A DNA stretch of 45,973 nucleotides from an uncultured Clostridia bacterium (GCA_947303255.1 CAMYXL010000017.1:1-45973), one strand, 5' to 3'. Shown: positions 24,912-33,533, counted from the stretch's first letter. A program made the numbers and translations. Notes: a model not told the origin generated them from the letters alone.

Positions 24912-25520
24912 TTATTCTTCTATGAGTTTAGCTTTGAAAAGAGCAGTTCCGATCGCACCTGTAAGGATGAAAGCAGCGATAGCTTCAAATATCGCATTGA
25001 TTCCTACGAAGGTAGCGAAAAATACGATAACGTTAAGTGATGTATCAATTTCCGCAACTTCGCCTACTGTTGCTTTTCCGAAAAGACCGATAAGAGCTCC
25101 GACGAAAAGTACAGTGTTGAAAAGAGCTGCTGAGAGACCTGTTATTGAAGATCTGACAGGAGCATTCTTCGTGAATTTCGAGATGCACTTGAACACTAAT
25201 CCAGCCAGGAAACCGGCAAGTGCTCTGCAGACTACGCACATGATGAAAGTGAATACAACGTTCTTTTCAGCAAGGAAAGTTCCGAACGGATCTAATCCGA
25301 AACACTGTGCGAAGCTTGTGATACCGAATACCGTTCCGAGTATTGCACCTGCAACAGGGCCTTTGGCAAGAGCACCCAATGCAACCGGTATCATGAGAAA
25401 TGAGATTGAAACTACGCCAACCTTAAGATAACCGATAGGCGTAAATGCCATAAGGACTATAAGTCCCGTGAGAATGCCTAAGACCGCGATGGTCTTGGTC
25501 TTTTGATTTTGTTTTGCCAT
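24912..25520 (-). CDS. ECF transporter S component, probably pantothenate-specific (PanT-like)
   Basis: 202 aa with about six hydrophobic helices. It starts TKTIAVLGILTGLIVLMAFTPIGYLKVG and has the helix with VSISFLMIPVALGALAKGPVAGAILGTVFG, the pattern of vitamin-binding S components of energy-coupling factor transporters. These bind the vitamin and depend on a shared EcfA/EcfA'/EcfT module encoded elsewhere. Pantothenate as substrate is inferred from the operon: the pantothenate kinase gene follows after 15 nt, joining uptake to phosphorylation. AAGGAGG ribosome binding site. Upstream lies a long leader and a strong dyad shared with the divergent gene. Confidence 0.85.
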   Translation of the reverse strand: MAKQNQKTKTIAVLGILTGLIVLMAFTPIGYLKVGVVSISFLMIPVALGALAKGPVAGAILGTVFGITSFAQCFGLDPFGTFLAEKNVVFTFIMCVVCRALAGFLAGLVFKCISKFTKNAPVRSSITGLSAALFNTVLFVGALIGLFGKATVGEVAEIDTSLNVIVFFATFVGINAIFEAIAAFILTGAIGTALFKAKLIEE

Positions 25521-25661
25521 TGCAAAACCTCCTTAGTTATTATTCCTCATCCGAGGATATAGTTACTTCGTAAACACCGCTCCTTAAAGGCCTTCGTCAG
25601 ATTCATATAAGATACCTGCGTATTAAGTACCTTTTCGAAAAGGATAAACGTTTACAGAGCG
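25521..25661 (-). promoter_or_regulatory. Long structured leader of the pantothenate operon (candidate cis-regulatory RNA)
   Basis: About 130 nt separate the ECF gene from the -10-like end of the dyad. On the transcript, GTAAAC (25650-25655) can pair with GTTTAC (25570-25575); CCTTTTCGAAAAGG (25631-25644) is a perfect hairpin; and CCTCGGATGAGG (25545-25556) is a small hairpin just before the ribosome binding site. No known riboswitch consensus was recognised. Confidence 0.3.
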
Positions 25662-25693
25662 ATTATACATTATTAATACAATTAATGTATAAT
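25662..25693. promoter_or_regulatory. 32-bp dyad in the divergent promoter region (candidate operator)
   Basis: ATTATACATTA (25662-25672) and TAATGTATAAT (25683-25693) are perfect 11-bp arms around a 10-bp AT-only centre. Each arm contains a consensus TATAAT pointing outward: minus strand at 25662-25667 towards the ECF gene, plus strand at 25688-25693 towards the gene at 25722. The site may be both the two -10 elements and an operator. Confidence 0.6.
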
Positions 25694-25721
25694 GAAAAAA
25701 ATGTTTTAGGGGTAAAGCATT

Positions 25722-26246
25722 ATGAATAAAGAGCGTCTGGTCGGAATAATAATGTCGGTCTTTGTTTCAACCGCTATGGGTGCTGTTTCAGCTGCCCTGG
25801 TTATTCACACGAATCCGGATGCTACAAAAGCGCATTCCGTGGGAATGATATACGCATCAAATATTCTTTTGTCTGTCGTTCTCGGAATGATCATCGCGAT
25901 CTTTCTTCCTCTTGGAAAACTTGGCGCATCTCTTGCACGTAAGGCGAAAGCAACGCCTCCGAGTTTCAAGTTTATCCTTTTGAATGCCATTCCGAATTCT
26001 ATCGGTAATACACTTATTATCAGTATGGTCTTAAGTTTTGTCGGCGTACTTACCGCGAGACTTAAACTTCCTGAAGAAACGTTAAGTAAGCTTCCTCCGT
26101 TTGTCATCATGTGGCTCGGTAATTGGGCTAAACTCATTTTGCCGACACTTGTCATAAGCTATGTTCTCTCGATCATTCTGGCACCGATCATAGCCAGACT
26201 TGTCGGGTTTAACGGTCCCCAGAAGGGACAAGGTCCTAAGAAGTGA
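25722..26246 (+). CDS. Integral membrane protein of unknown function (four helices)
   Basis: 174 aa with four predicted transmembrane helices at about 7-28, 42-64, 90-110 and 133-158. It is arranged as two similar halves: each has an N-rich or small-residue helix, then a helix followed by basic residues. The C-terminal tail GPQKGQGPKK is basic. It somewhat resembles small DUF2798-like membrane proteins, but I would not assign it. AGGGG ribosome binding site. Divergent from the pantothenate operon across the 32-bp dyad, so the two may share regulation; a link to vitamin or CoA metabolism would be inference only. Confidence 0.68.
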   Translation: MNKERLVGIIMSVFVSTAMGAVSAALVIHTNPDATKAHSVGMIYASNILLSVVLGMIIAIFLPLGKLGASLARKAKATPPSFKFILLNAIPNSIGNTLIISMVLSFVGVLTARLKLPEETLSKLPPFVIMWLGNWAKLILPTLVISYVLSIILAPIIARLVGFNGPQKGQGPKK

Positions 26247-26320
26247 TCTGATGTTTACTTGCAACTGAGAAAAAAGATAACTAGAATATATTTGGATTTT
26301 TTAAGAAATCGGAGAGATAT

Positions 26321-26722
26321 ATGTTACTTCAGAGTGATAAATTTGAATCTGAATATGCCAAAGTAGAATATTTTCCTTCGTATAACGTTGTCTATCAGGC
26401 ATGGAGAAATGAAGTTCACGGAGAAGAGTATAAGAAAGCCTTCGAGTATTCGCAAAGACTGCTGACCTTCAACAAGGGCAGCTCCTTTATCCTGGACCTC
26501 ACAAACAGCTTTATTGACTCAGCCGAAGATCTTGAGTGGGCATTTGATGTTTTGCTTCCTGAACTTAATGCGGCAGGTTGCAGCAAGTTGATCTTTATCG
26601 TCAGCCCATATAGTGACGGGGAGAATAATAACGAACTTTGGATGAGAAAAGCAGAAAAATACTTCAGAACATTCGTGACCGATTCATTTGATGTTGCTAT
26701 CGGTGCATTAAATCAACTCTGA
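26321..26722 (+). CDS. Small cytoplasmic protein, STAS/SpoIIAA-like fold suspected
   Basis: 133 aa. The order beta-strand (VEYFPSYNVVYQAWRN), helix (EEYKKAFEYSQRLL), FILDLTNSFIDSAEDLEWAFDVLLPEL and KLIFIVSP resembles the SpoIIAA-like STAS arrangement, in which a protein of this size reports on lipid or partner binding. It lacks a recognisable phosphorylatable Ser of anti-sigma antagonists. CGGAGAG ribosome binding site. Its 3' end overlaps the convergent lipase-like gene by 10 nt. Function is not known. Confidence 0.65.
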   Translation: MLLQSDKFESEYAKVEYFPSYNVVYQAWRNEVHGEEYKKAFEYSQRLLTFNKGSSFILDLTNSFIDSAEDLEWAFDVLLPELNAAGCSKLIFIVSPYSDGENNNELWMRKAEKYFRTFVTDSFDVAIGALNQL

Positions 26723-28644
26723 TCTTTTTTCTTGTTCTTTTTGAGGTTCATTACGACTACTACTGCGGCTATACCTGCTACAAGAGAGCAGAATCCCGCT
26801 ATTCCGATGATAACAGGAATTACGAAGTCATTCGATGAGGATGACTTCTTTTTATCGCTCTTTATCTTTTCTGTTATCTCGGTTTCTTTTGTCTCAGCTA
26901 TTTCTTCGTTTTCAATGACAGTCGGCTCCGGTGCCTCCTCGAAATCAGCATATACGCATACATCCTTTGTGACTGTGAAGGAGTAGTACGGATCACTTGA
27001 AAGAAGAGTGCCATTCTCGTCATACCAACCGTTGAAGATCCATTTTTCTTCGTCATATTCGCAATTAACGACTGAGAGGAAATTCTTCTTCATAACGGAT
27101 TCACCGTTAATTGTCGGAAGATCTCCCTTAAGCTCACTTTTAAACTCGACATTTGTCTCGTAATACGGATCGCTGTCATCATACCTGATCCATGCGAGAA
27201 CTACATCAGGGAAATGGGCACTTGCGATATATGCCACATTTCCGAAAAGTGTTGCCATCATTTCGCATTTTGCGAAAGCAAGACCGATCATGGATGAAGC
27301 TCCGGAATCAGTTCTGAAGGCTTTACCTATAAGGCGAAGAAGAGGCAGAAGTTTAGTCTCGTCCAACTGGAAAGAAGAACTGGAATCGATCACTATCGAT
27401 GATTTAATGGAAGCTATTGTATCCGGATACATCTGGTCTTCTTCAAAACACTCGGCAAGGAAAGTTGACATCGTATCAGCTCCCAGTATAGTGCTGAATG
27501 CACCCATTGCGGAACTTTCAGCATCGATCGCGCCGCTATATGTCAATTCGAAGAAATACATGAATGCTTCCTGATAATAGTCTACGTATGTTTCTCTGTC
27601 AGAAATTGCAGGAATTGGCTCAAGACCGTGTTTCTCTCTGGAAGTGTTAACGCTGTCAGAGAGAGAATCATTACTCATGAAATCATAGAAATTCGAGTAG
27701 AACTTGATGACGTTATATTGTTGATCAGCTTCTCCTCCGAATATTCCGCCCTGACCCAAGGCAGACTGCAGGTCGAGGTTTCTGACTGTGAAATCCTCAT
27801 AATACAGAGGTTCTGTTGAATTAATATTAGGATTCTTAAGCGACATGACCTTTGCAGGATCACCAAGATATACGATCTTACCGTACTTTTTAAAACCCCA
27901 CTTTGAAGGTGCGGTCCTGTTAACTACGTCCATGCAGTTTACGAGATTAAAGATGCATGTACATTCCCATTCATCAACAACTCCGCTCGGAGCATTGAAA
28001 GTGTAGACGTACAAGTCATTCTGGCTCTTAACGAGTTTTTCTTCAACTATGGATCTGGCGGACATGTAGGAGATTGCACCTGCACGGCTGTAACCCTGAA
28101 TCCATATCTTGACGTTCTCTTTATCTATGGAGTGGTTATTAATGTAATTCTTTATAAATTCGAAGGCGCGTTTGGAATTGTTGTCGAATCCCTGATGGTT
28201 TCCAGTCTTACCGACATTGAAGTTATCGGCCCATTCAATACCGTAATTAATGCCTCTGACACCCATTACCACGAGGTCTTTCTCGGTTCCGTTAATGTTG
28301 ATCTTTTTGCTTGCGACCATAACGCCGATCTTGTCGGAATCAGTAGTATTATCATATCCGTCATTGAATTCTATGTTGGAAAAACCGAGTTCTCCGTAGA
28401 AACTTTTAGCTGTCTCTCTGCTTTCCGTAGCAACGGATGCGATAAGAGAAATATCTGCGAGAGGAGTTGAATAACTGCTTGAATCCTGTGCAAAAAGGGA
28501 ATCGCTGTAATAATACTCGACACATGTTCCTGATGCTTCGAAAACGCCTGTTATAGCCGCGTTTACATCTTGTCCTCTCTGTAAGGACAGTAAAGCGGTG
28601 AAAGCGATTATGAAAGACAATATACAAGCAAATACTTTTTTCAT
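26713..28644 (-). CDS. Surface-anchored lipase-like protein with InlB B-repeat and C-terminal membrane anchor
   Basis: 643 aa. Signal peptide of about 30 residues (FACILSFIIAFTALLSL, cleavage near VNAA). An alpha/beta-hydrolase domain at about 50-300 carries the nucleophile elbow GYSRAG (S186), reminiscent of class 3 lipases (GHSxG variants). The catalytic Asp/His are less clear. At about 530-578 a single InlB B-repeat/bacterial Ig-like unit (WIFNGWYDENGTLL, YADFEE) follows, then a Glu/Lys-rich spacer and a transmembrane helix (FVIPVIIGIAGFCSLVAGIA) with a basic tail, so it is held at the membrane facing outward. Substrate (lipid or ester) unknown. It converges on and overlaps the STAS-like gene by 10 nt. 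Confidence 0.8.
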   Translation of the reverse strand: MKKVFACILSFIIAFTALLSLQRGQDVNAAITGVFEASGTCVEYYYSDSLFAQDSSSYSTPLADISLIASVATESRETAKSFYGELGFSNIEFNDGYDNTTDSDKIGVMVASKKININGTEKDLVVMGVRGINYGIEWADNFNVGKTGNHQGFDNNSKRAFEFIKNYINNHSIDKENVKIWIQGYSRAGAISYMSARSIVEEKLVKSQNDLYVYTFNAPSGVVDEWECTCIFNLVNCMDVVNRTAPSKWGFKKYGKIVYLGDPAKVMSLKNPNINSTEPLYYEDFTVRNLDLQSALGQGGIFGGEADQQYNVIKFYSNFYDFMSNDSLSDSVNTSREKHGLEPIPAISDRETYVDYYQEAFMYFFELTYSGAIDAESSAMGAFSTILGADTMSTFLAECFEEDQMYPDTIASIKSSIVIDSSSSFQLDETKLLPLLRLIGKAFRTDSGASSMIGLAFAKCEMMATLFGNVAYIASAHFPDVVLAWIRYDDSDPYYETNVEFKSELKGDLPTINGESVMKKNFLSVVNCEYDEEKWIFNGWYDENGTLLSSDPYYSFTVTKDVCVYADFEEAPEPTVIENEEIAETKETEITEKIKSDKKKSSSSNDFVIPVIIGIAGFCSLVAGIAAVVVVMNLKKNKKKDQS

Positions 28645-28719
28645 AGTCTGATTTTATCATGAATGACGGGACAGACGTTAGTGCTTTATGTGATAAAATC
28701 ACGTCTGAGGTGTAAATTT

Positions 28720-31257
28720 ATGAAAAAAAAGATCATTTCAATAGTTCTTGTTTCTTCTTTCCTGTTTTCGGCATGCGTGAAAACATCAAAGGATAAGGCA
28801 GAAGAGACTTCTTCTAGTGATATTACGGATAATTCTTCAAATATAGTTTCGGAAACTGAAAACAGTGATAACGGCACACTTCCTGATCTTGTTCCGGCAG
28901 GAAAAGGATATACGGGTACAAAGGGCAGCAGCGAATATAACTACGGTGAGGCTCTCCAGAAATCCCTGCTGTTTTATGAGCTTCAAAGAAGCGGTGACCT
29001 TCCTGATGATATGAGATGCAACTGGCGTGGCGATTCCGGAATGGATGACGGTAAGGACAACGGAGTCGATCTTACAGGCGGTCTTTATGATGCGGGCGAT
29101 CACGTCAAGTTTAATCTGCCGATGGCGTATACAGCGTCCATGCTCGGATGGTCAGTCTACGAGGATAAGGATGCTTATGTTGAGAGCGGGGAACTTAAAT
29201 ATGCTCTCGGCGATATCAAATGGATAACTGATTATCTCATCAAGTGCCATACTGAAGATGAAGTTTTCTATTATCAGGTAGGCGACGGCGGAGCAGATCA
29301 CTCATGGTGGGGACCATGCGAAGTAATGAGCATGAACAGGCCGTCGTATAAGGTTACTGTTGATTCTCCGGGTTCTGCAGTAACAGGTGAAGCAGCTGCC
29401 GCATTGGCTATTGCTTCGGTTATTTTCGAGAGTGAAGATAAAGAATACTCAGATCTTTGCCTTAGTCATGCCAAGAGCCTTTATGCTTTTTCCGCTAAGA
29501 CATTAAGCGACAGCGGATATACTGCTGCAGCAGGTTTCTATGATTCCTGGAGCGGGTTTTACGATGAGCTTTCATGGGCGGGAATCTGGCTTTATATCGC
29601 AACAGGCGAGGGTTCGTATCTTGAGTCTTCCAAAGAGTATTTTGATAAGGCAGGACATGACTTTAACTGGTCTTTGTGCTGGGATGACGTGCATATTGCG
29701 GATGCGGTAATGCTCGCCAGGATCACAGGAGAAGAAAAATATAAGATCGAGACAGAGTATCATCTGGATTTCTGGTCATGCGGTACTTCTGACGGACAAA
29801 GGATCACTTATACACCGAAGGGCCTTGCGTGGCTTGATTCCTGGGGTTCGCTCAGATATGCGACTACTACTGCTTTTGTGGCAGCTTTGTATAGCAGATA
29901 TGACTGCTGTTCTGCTGATAAGAAGGATATCTACTGGAACTTTGCAGTATCTCAGGCTGATTATGCTCTCGGTTCTACGGGATTTTCATATCAGATCGGA
30001 TACGGCAATGCCTATCCGTTACACCCTCATCACAGGACTTCTCAGGGTTCTTACTGTGACAATATGAACGAACCTTCTATCTCAAGGCATACTCTATATG
30101 GTGCTTTGGTCGGAGGCCCTGATGCCAACGATAACTACTACGATACAGTATCAGACTATTGCGCGAACGAAGTTGCATGTGACTATAATGCAGGATTTAC
30201 GGGACTTCTGGCTGCTATGTATTCCGAATACAAGGGCGAGACATTGGTGGACTTCGGTGCTTTCGAAGAGGTTCAGGATGAGTACTCGTGTGATACGGGC
30301 ATTAACGTCGACGGTTCCGATTTTACAGAGATCAAAGCGATTATCTATAACGAGACTGCTTGGCCTGCAAGAAAGTCCACGGATCTTGAATTTCGTTATT
30401 ATATCGACCTCAGCGAGGTCTATAGTGCAGGCGGAGATGCTTCAGGCGTCCAGGTTTCCGCTAACTACATGAAGTGCGGAAGAGCAGACGGCCTTAAGGT
30501 CTATGATGAGGCAAAGCACATCTATTATCTGTCTGTTGTTTTCGATGACGGAGAGCTTTATCCGGGCGGACAGGATCATTATAAATCCGAGATACAGGTC
30601 AGGATGACAAGTCCTAACGGTTCTTGGGACAAGAGTAATGACTGGTCCTACAATAACGGCGGCGCACTTTATGAAGGCGGTAAGCTCGTATTCGGTACGG
30701 AACCGGGCGAGGGAGGAACGTCCGTTACCACGGCTCCTCAGCCGACTGATAACACATCACAGACTGATCCTGCTACCGTGGCTCCGACAGCTGCTCCTTC
30801 GCAGAATGTATCTGCTGACGGACTCTCACTTACCATGACATATACGGATAACAGCAGCAATCAGATCGCAGGAAACCTCGAGATCACCAATAACGGCGAC
30901 GGTAATATTGACCTGTCGGGAATCGAAGTCTGTTATTACCTGACAAATGACGACGGGCAGGCCCTGACCTTTGACTGTTATCATGCTTCCGTTACATCTG
31001 CATCAGGTCAATATACTGAGATGACCTCGAAAATAAGCGGTACAACGGGCTCTTCGAGCGGAACTGACTGTGATACGGTGCTTACGGTAAAGGTTAGTGA
31101 CGGAAGCCTTGCAAAGGGTGATAAGCTTACTATTAACTTCAGTCTTCACAGGGATGACTGGCAGAATATGAACCTGAATAATGACTATTCCCGCAAATCG
31201 ACGGAGAATATCGTCGTTAAGATAAGCGGTAAAGTTGCTTTGGGTACTGAACCATAA
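28720..31257 (+). CDS. Lipoprotein endoglucanase: GH9 catalytic domain, CBM3c and C-terminal CBM3
   Basis: 845 aa from the ATG at 28720 (GAGGTG upstream); an earlier in-frame ATG at 28663 lacks a ribosome binding site and would precede the signal peptide. Lipobox LFSAC puts the mature Cys at about 19, followed by a Ser/Asp/Glu spacer. The GH9 (alpha/alpha)6 domain spans about 65-500: GGLYDAGDHVKFNLP with the catalytic Asp pair near 125, HPHHRTSQGS, and NEVACDYNAGF with the general acid Glu near 482. CBM3c at about 533-656 (FRYYIDLSE, YPGGQDHYKSEIQ, WDKSNDWSY) is the processivity module of GH9 theme-B cellulases. A Thr/Pro linker at about 660-695 leads to a CBM3 (about 699-845). It cleaves cellulose outside the cell while tethered to the membrane, since no dockerin is present. 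Confidence 0.93.
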   Translation: MKKKIISIVLVSSFLFSACVKTSKDKAEETSSSDITDNSSNIVSETENSDNGTLPDLVPAGKGYTGTKGSSEYNYGEALQKSLLFYELQRSGDLPDDMRCNWRGDSGMDDGKDNGVDLTGGLYDAGDHVKFNLPMAYTASMLGWSVYEDKDAYVESGELKYALGDIKWITDYLIKCHTEDEVFYYQVGDGGADHSWWGPCEVMSMNRPSYKVTVDSPGSAVTGEAAAALAIASVIFESEDKEYSDLCLSHAKSLYAFSAKTLSDSGYTAAAGFYDSWSGFYDELSWAGIWLYIATGEGSYLESSKEYFDKAGHDFNWSLCWDDVHIADAVMLARITGEEKYKIETEYHLDFWSCGTSDGQRITYTPKGLAWLDSWGSLRYATTTAFVAALYSRYDCCSADKKDIYWNFAVSQADYALGSTGFSYQIGYGNAYPLHPHHRTSQGSYCDNMNEPSISRHTLYGALVGGPDANDNYYDTVSDYCANEVACDYNAGFTGLLAAMYSEYKGETLVDFGAFEEVQDEYSCDTGINVDGSDFTEIKAIIYNETAWPARKSTDLEFRYYIDLSEVYSAGGDASGVQVSANYMKCGRADGLKVYDEAKHIYYLSVVFDDGELYPGGQDHYKSEIQVRMTSPNGSWDKSNDWSYNNGGALYEGGKLVFGTEPGEGGTSVTTAPQPTDNTSQTDPATVAPTAAPSQNVSADGLSLTMTYTDNSSNQIAGNLEITNNGDGNIDLSGIEVCYYLTNDDGQALTFDCYHASVTSASGQYTEMTSKISGTTGSSSGTDCDTVLTVKVSDGSLAKGDKLTINFSLHRDDWQNMNLNNDYSRKSTENIVVKISGKVALGTEP

Positions 31258-31294
31258 GTTTTTTTGAACTTTTTGAAAAGAAACACTGAACCAT

Positions 31295-31322
31295 TTGCAT
31301 TGAGAAATATTTAATTTATAAT
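31295..31322 (+). promoter_or_regulatory. Promoter of the non-coding RNA
   Basis: TTGCAT (31295-31300), a 16-bp spacer and a consensus TATAAT (31317-31322). Transcription would begin at about 31327-31330, exactly where the paired 5' end of the RNA starts. Confidence 0.75.
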
Positions 31323-31328
31323 ATAGAT

Positions 31329-31494
31329 ACCTGGGATGGGTGGGCTCTTTGTTGAACCTTCACGACATTAAATGGAATCCGGGTCAGTCAATGTAGGTCA
31401 AGCCGGTATAACCGGACGATTGAAACTGGTTGCAGGATACCGCCCTGGCTATAGCTAGGTGTCAAAAAGGGTTCGTTCATTCTAGGCTTTTTTT
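31329..31494 (+). ncRNA. Structured non-coding RNA of unassigned family, about 166 nt
   Basis: A promoter upstream, a long coding-free stretch and an oligo-T end (31488-31494) bound this transcript. Its ends pair: CCTGGGATG (31330-31338) with CATTCTAGG (31478-31486), nine pairs with G-U. Inside, GAACC (31354-31358) pairs with GGTTC (31470-31474), CAGT/ACTG and CAAT/ATTG form a stacked helix, and CCGGT-ATA-ACCGG (31403-31415) is a terminal hairpin. The whole forms one long, interrupted hairpin as in 6S-type or raiA-motif RNAs, but I cannot match it to either. It lacks the T-box AGGGTGGNACCGCG, so it is not a cysS T-box. It could be independent or a leader of the 54-aa ORF that starts 22 nt after the T-run. 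Confidence 0.7.
31478..31494 (+). terminator. 3' arm and T-run ending the non-coding RNA
   Basis: CATTCTAGGC followed by TTTTTTT. The 3' arm pairs with the 5' end of the RNA (closing stem) or locally with GCTAGG at 31454-31459. Confidence 0.6.
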
Positions 31495-31516
31495 GTTTGA
31501 AAATTTGGGAGTATGT

Positions 31517-31681
31517 ATGGAACTGGCAAGTAGTGAAAACATAATAGAGCGACTTGATCCGGCCACAAAGAGTGTGGTCGGTGTTATTATGTCGCATTCC
31601 CTGTTGATATCCCGTAAGTTAACTCATTCAAGATCTACCGAAAACGAGCTCTGTCCCAAGGGGACGAAGATTATATTTTGA
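31517..31681 (+). CDS. Candidate small protein (54 aa), unknown
   Basis: ATG at 31517 with GGGAG five nt upstream. The product begins MELASSENIIERLDPATKSV, continues with a hydrophobic-leaning centre (VGVIMSHSLLIS) and ends KGTKIIF. No transmembrane segment, no recognised motif. It lies between the non-coding RNA terminator and cysS, on the same strand, in a place where a random ORF is possible. The good ribosome binding site and position just behind a terminator favour a real gene, perhaps controlled by read-through from the RNA. Confidence 0.4.
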   Translation: MELASSENIIERLDPATKSVVGVIMSHSLLISRKLTHSRSTENELCPKGTKIIF

Positions 31682-31719
31682 TGGAAAGATTTTTAAATGA
31701 TTAACGAATCGGAGAATTT

Positions 31720-33123
31720 ATGATGAAACTTTTTAATACGCTTACAAGAACCAAAGAAGAATTTAAGCCAATGACGGAAGGCCAGGTAAAGATGTATGCC
31801 TGCGGACCTACGGTCTATAACTATTTCCATCTCGGAAACGCCAGACCTTTCGTTACTTATGACACGCTCAGAAGATATCTCGAGTACAGAGGTTACAAGG
31901 TAACATTCTGCCAGAACTTTACAGATATCGATGACAAGATGATCAAGCGCGCCAATGAAGAGGGCGTAACGGTCAAGGATATCGCTGAGCGTTATATCAA
32001 AGAGTATTACGTTGATGCTGACGGTCTTAACTGCAAAAGACCGACTATCCAGCCACGTGCTACTGAGTCCATGGATGCGATCATCGCTCTCGTTCAGACT
32101 TTGATGGATAAGGGCTACGCCTATATCATCGAAGGCGACGGCGTTTACTATGACGTAACCAAGTTTGAAGACTACGGTAAGCTCTCTCACTACAAGCTCG
32201 AAGATCTCGTAGCTGGAGGCGGCGAGCGTAAGGCTTCCTACGAAGGTAAGAAGAATCCGGGTGATTTCGCTATCTGGAAGTTCAAGAAGGAAGGCGAACC
32301 ATTCTGGCCATCACCATGGGGTGAAGGAAGACCTGGATGGCACATTGAGTGCTCCGCTATGATCAAGAAGTATCTCGGCGATACTATAGATATCCACGGC
32401 GGCGGACAGGACCTTATCTTCCCGCACCACGAGAATGAGATCGCTCAGAGTGAAGCAGCTAACGGATGCACATTCGTTAACTACTGGGTACATAATGCAT
32501 TTGTTAATGTAGACGGCGAGAAGATGAGTAAGTCCCTCGGTAATTTCTTTACCATCAGGGATATCGTAGCTCAGTTCCCGTATGAGGTCGTACGATTCTT
32601 TATCCTTTCAGGTCACTACAGAATGCCGATCAATTTCTCGGATGAACTTCTCAGATCTGCACAAAACGGTCTTGCAAGGATCACGACCAGCATAAAGAAC
32701 CTGAAATTCGTTATCGGCAAGAACAGCGGTGACGGTTCAGGAGATGAGGCTTTGCTCGAAGCTGTTAAGAAGGCTGGAGACGAGTTCATCGAGAGAATGG
32801 ATGATGATCTAAATACTGCAGATGCAATAACGGCAATCTTCAATCTCGTTAAAGAGGCAAATACAGCCGTAGGTGCAGGTAACTGCTCTGACGCTGCTCT
32901 TAAGGCAGCTCTTGATAAGCTCCTTGAACTTACTGATGTTCTCGGAATCGTAACTGAGGAGAAGAATGACATTCCTTCTGAAGTTATGGATCTCGTCAAT
33001 AAGAGAACTGAAGCTAAGAAAGCAAAGGACTTTGCACTTGCAGATTCCTTGAGAGATCAGATCACCGCACTCGGTTATTCCGTTAAGGACACAGCTAACG
33101 GTCCTCAGGTGGAGAAATTATGA
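31720..33123 (+). CDS. cysS: Cysteinyl-tRNA synthetase
   Basis: 467 aa, the standard length for a class I CysRS. It charges tRNA-Cys. The N-terminal [20 protein letters not shown] holds the zinc-binding Cys and the HIGH-like HLGN. Other zinc ligands lie in WHIECSAM and [22 protein letters not shown] is the KMSKS loop, and the C-terminal helical domain and [11 protein letters not shown] anticodon-binding end are family-typical. GGAG lies five nt before the ATG; a second ATG follows immediately. It is first in a tight operon with mrnC (ATGA overlap), rlmB and a lipoprotein. No T-box leader was found. Confidence 0.98.
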   Translation: MMKLFNTLTRTKEEFKPMTEGQVKMYACGPTVYNYFHLGNARPFVTYDTLRRYLEYRGYKVTFCQNFTDIDDKMIKRANEEGVTVKDIAERYIKEYYVDADGLNCKRPTIQPRATESMDAIIALVQTLMDKGYAYIIEGDGVYYDVTKFEDYGKLSHYKLEDLVAGGGERKASYEGKKNPGDFAIWKFKKEGEPFWPSPWGEGRPGWHIECSAMIKKYLGDTIDIHGGGQDLIFPHHENEIAQSEAANGCTFVNYWVHNAFVNVDGEKMSKSLGNFFTIRDIVAQFPYEVVRFFILSGHYRMPINFSDELLRSAQNGLARITTSIKNLKFVIGKNSGDGSGDEALLEAVKKAGDEFIERMDDDLNTADAITAIFNLVKEANTAVGAGNCSDAALKAALDKLLELTDVLGIVTEEKNDIPSEVMDLVNKRTEAKKAKDFALADSLRDQITALGYSVKDTANGPQVEKL

Positions 33124-33530
33124 TAATACCTTATTTTGCAGGTGACCTTCGCGAAGTGTCGCCTTCGGTTTTGGCATATATAGGCGACGGTGTCTATGAT
33201 CTTTATGCCAGATGCTGGGTAGCAGAGCATTGCTCCAATAAATCCGGAGCGATGCATAAGAACACCATCAAGTATGTCTGTGCAGAGGCTCAGGCTGAAG
33301 CAATAAGACATCTGATGGATGAGCTTACCGAGACTGAAGAGAACTTCTTCAGAAGAGGCAAGAACTCCAATCCCGGCAGTATGGCTAAGAACGCAAGTCC
33401 TGCTGACTATATGTACGCTACCGGATTTGAGACGCTTATCGGTTATCTGTTCCTGGATAATCAGGAAGCGAGAATGGATTACATCATAAACAAGGTTTTC
33501 GATTATCTTGATAATAAAGACGAGGGATAA
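33120..33530 (+). CDS. mrnC: Mini-ribonuclease 3
   Basis: 136 aa, the RNase III catalytic domain without a dsRNA-binding domain. It trims 23S rRNA precursor ends in Firmicutes. The motif PSVLAYIGDGVYDLYARCW carries the metal-binding Asp, and the late GFETLIGYLFLDNQ provides the second acidic site. The gene overlaps cysS by ATGA and is followed by rlmB, the usual cysS-mrnC-rlmB order in Bacillota, which supports the call. Confidence 0.96.
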   Translation: MIIPYFAGDLREVSPSVLAYIGDGVYDLYARCWVAEHCSNKSGAMHKNTIKYVCAEAQAEAIRHLMDELTETEENFFRRGKNSNPGSMAKNASPADYMYATGFETLIGYLFLDNQEARMDYIINKVFDYLDNKDEG

Positions 33531-33533
33531 ACT

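Noticed and set aside
31258..31720. T-box leader for cysS
   Set aside because: The region is structured and precedes a tRNA synthetase gene, but it lacks the AGGGTGGNACCGCG anti-terminator word, and the RNA ends more than 220 nt before cysS with another ORF between.
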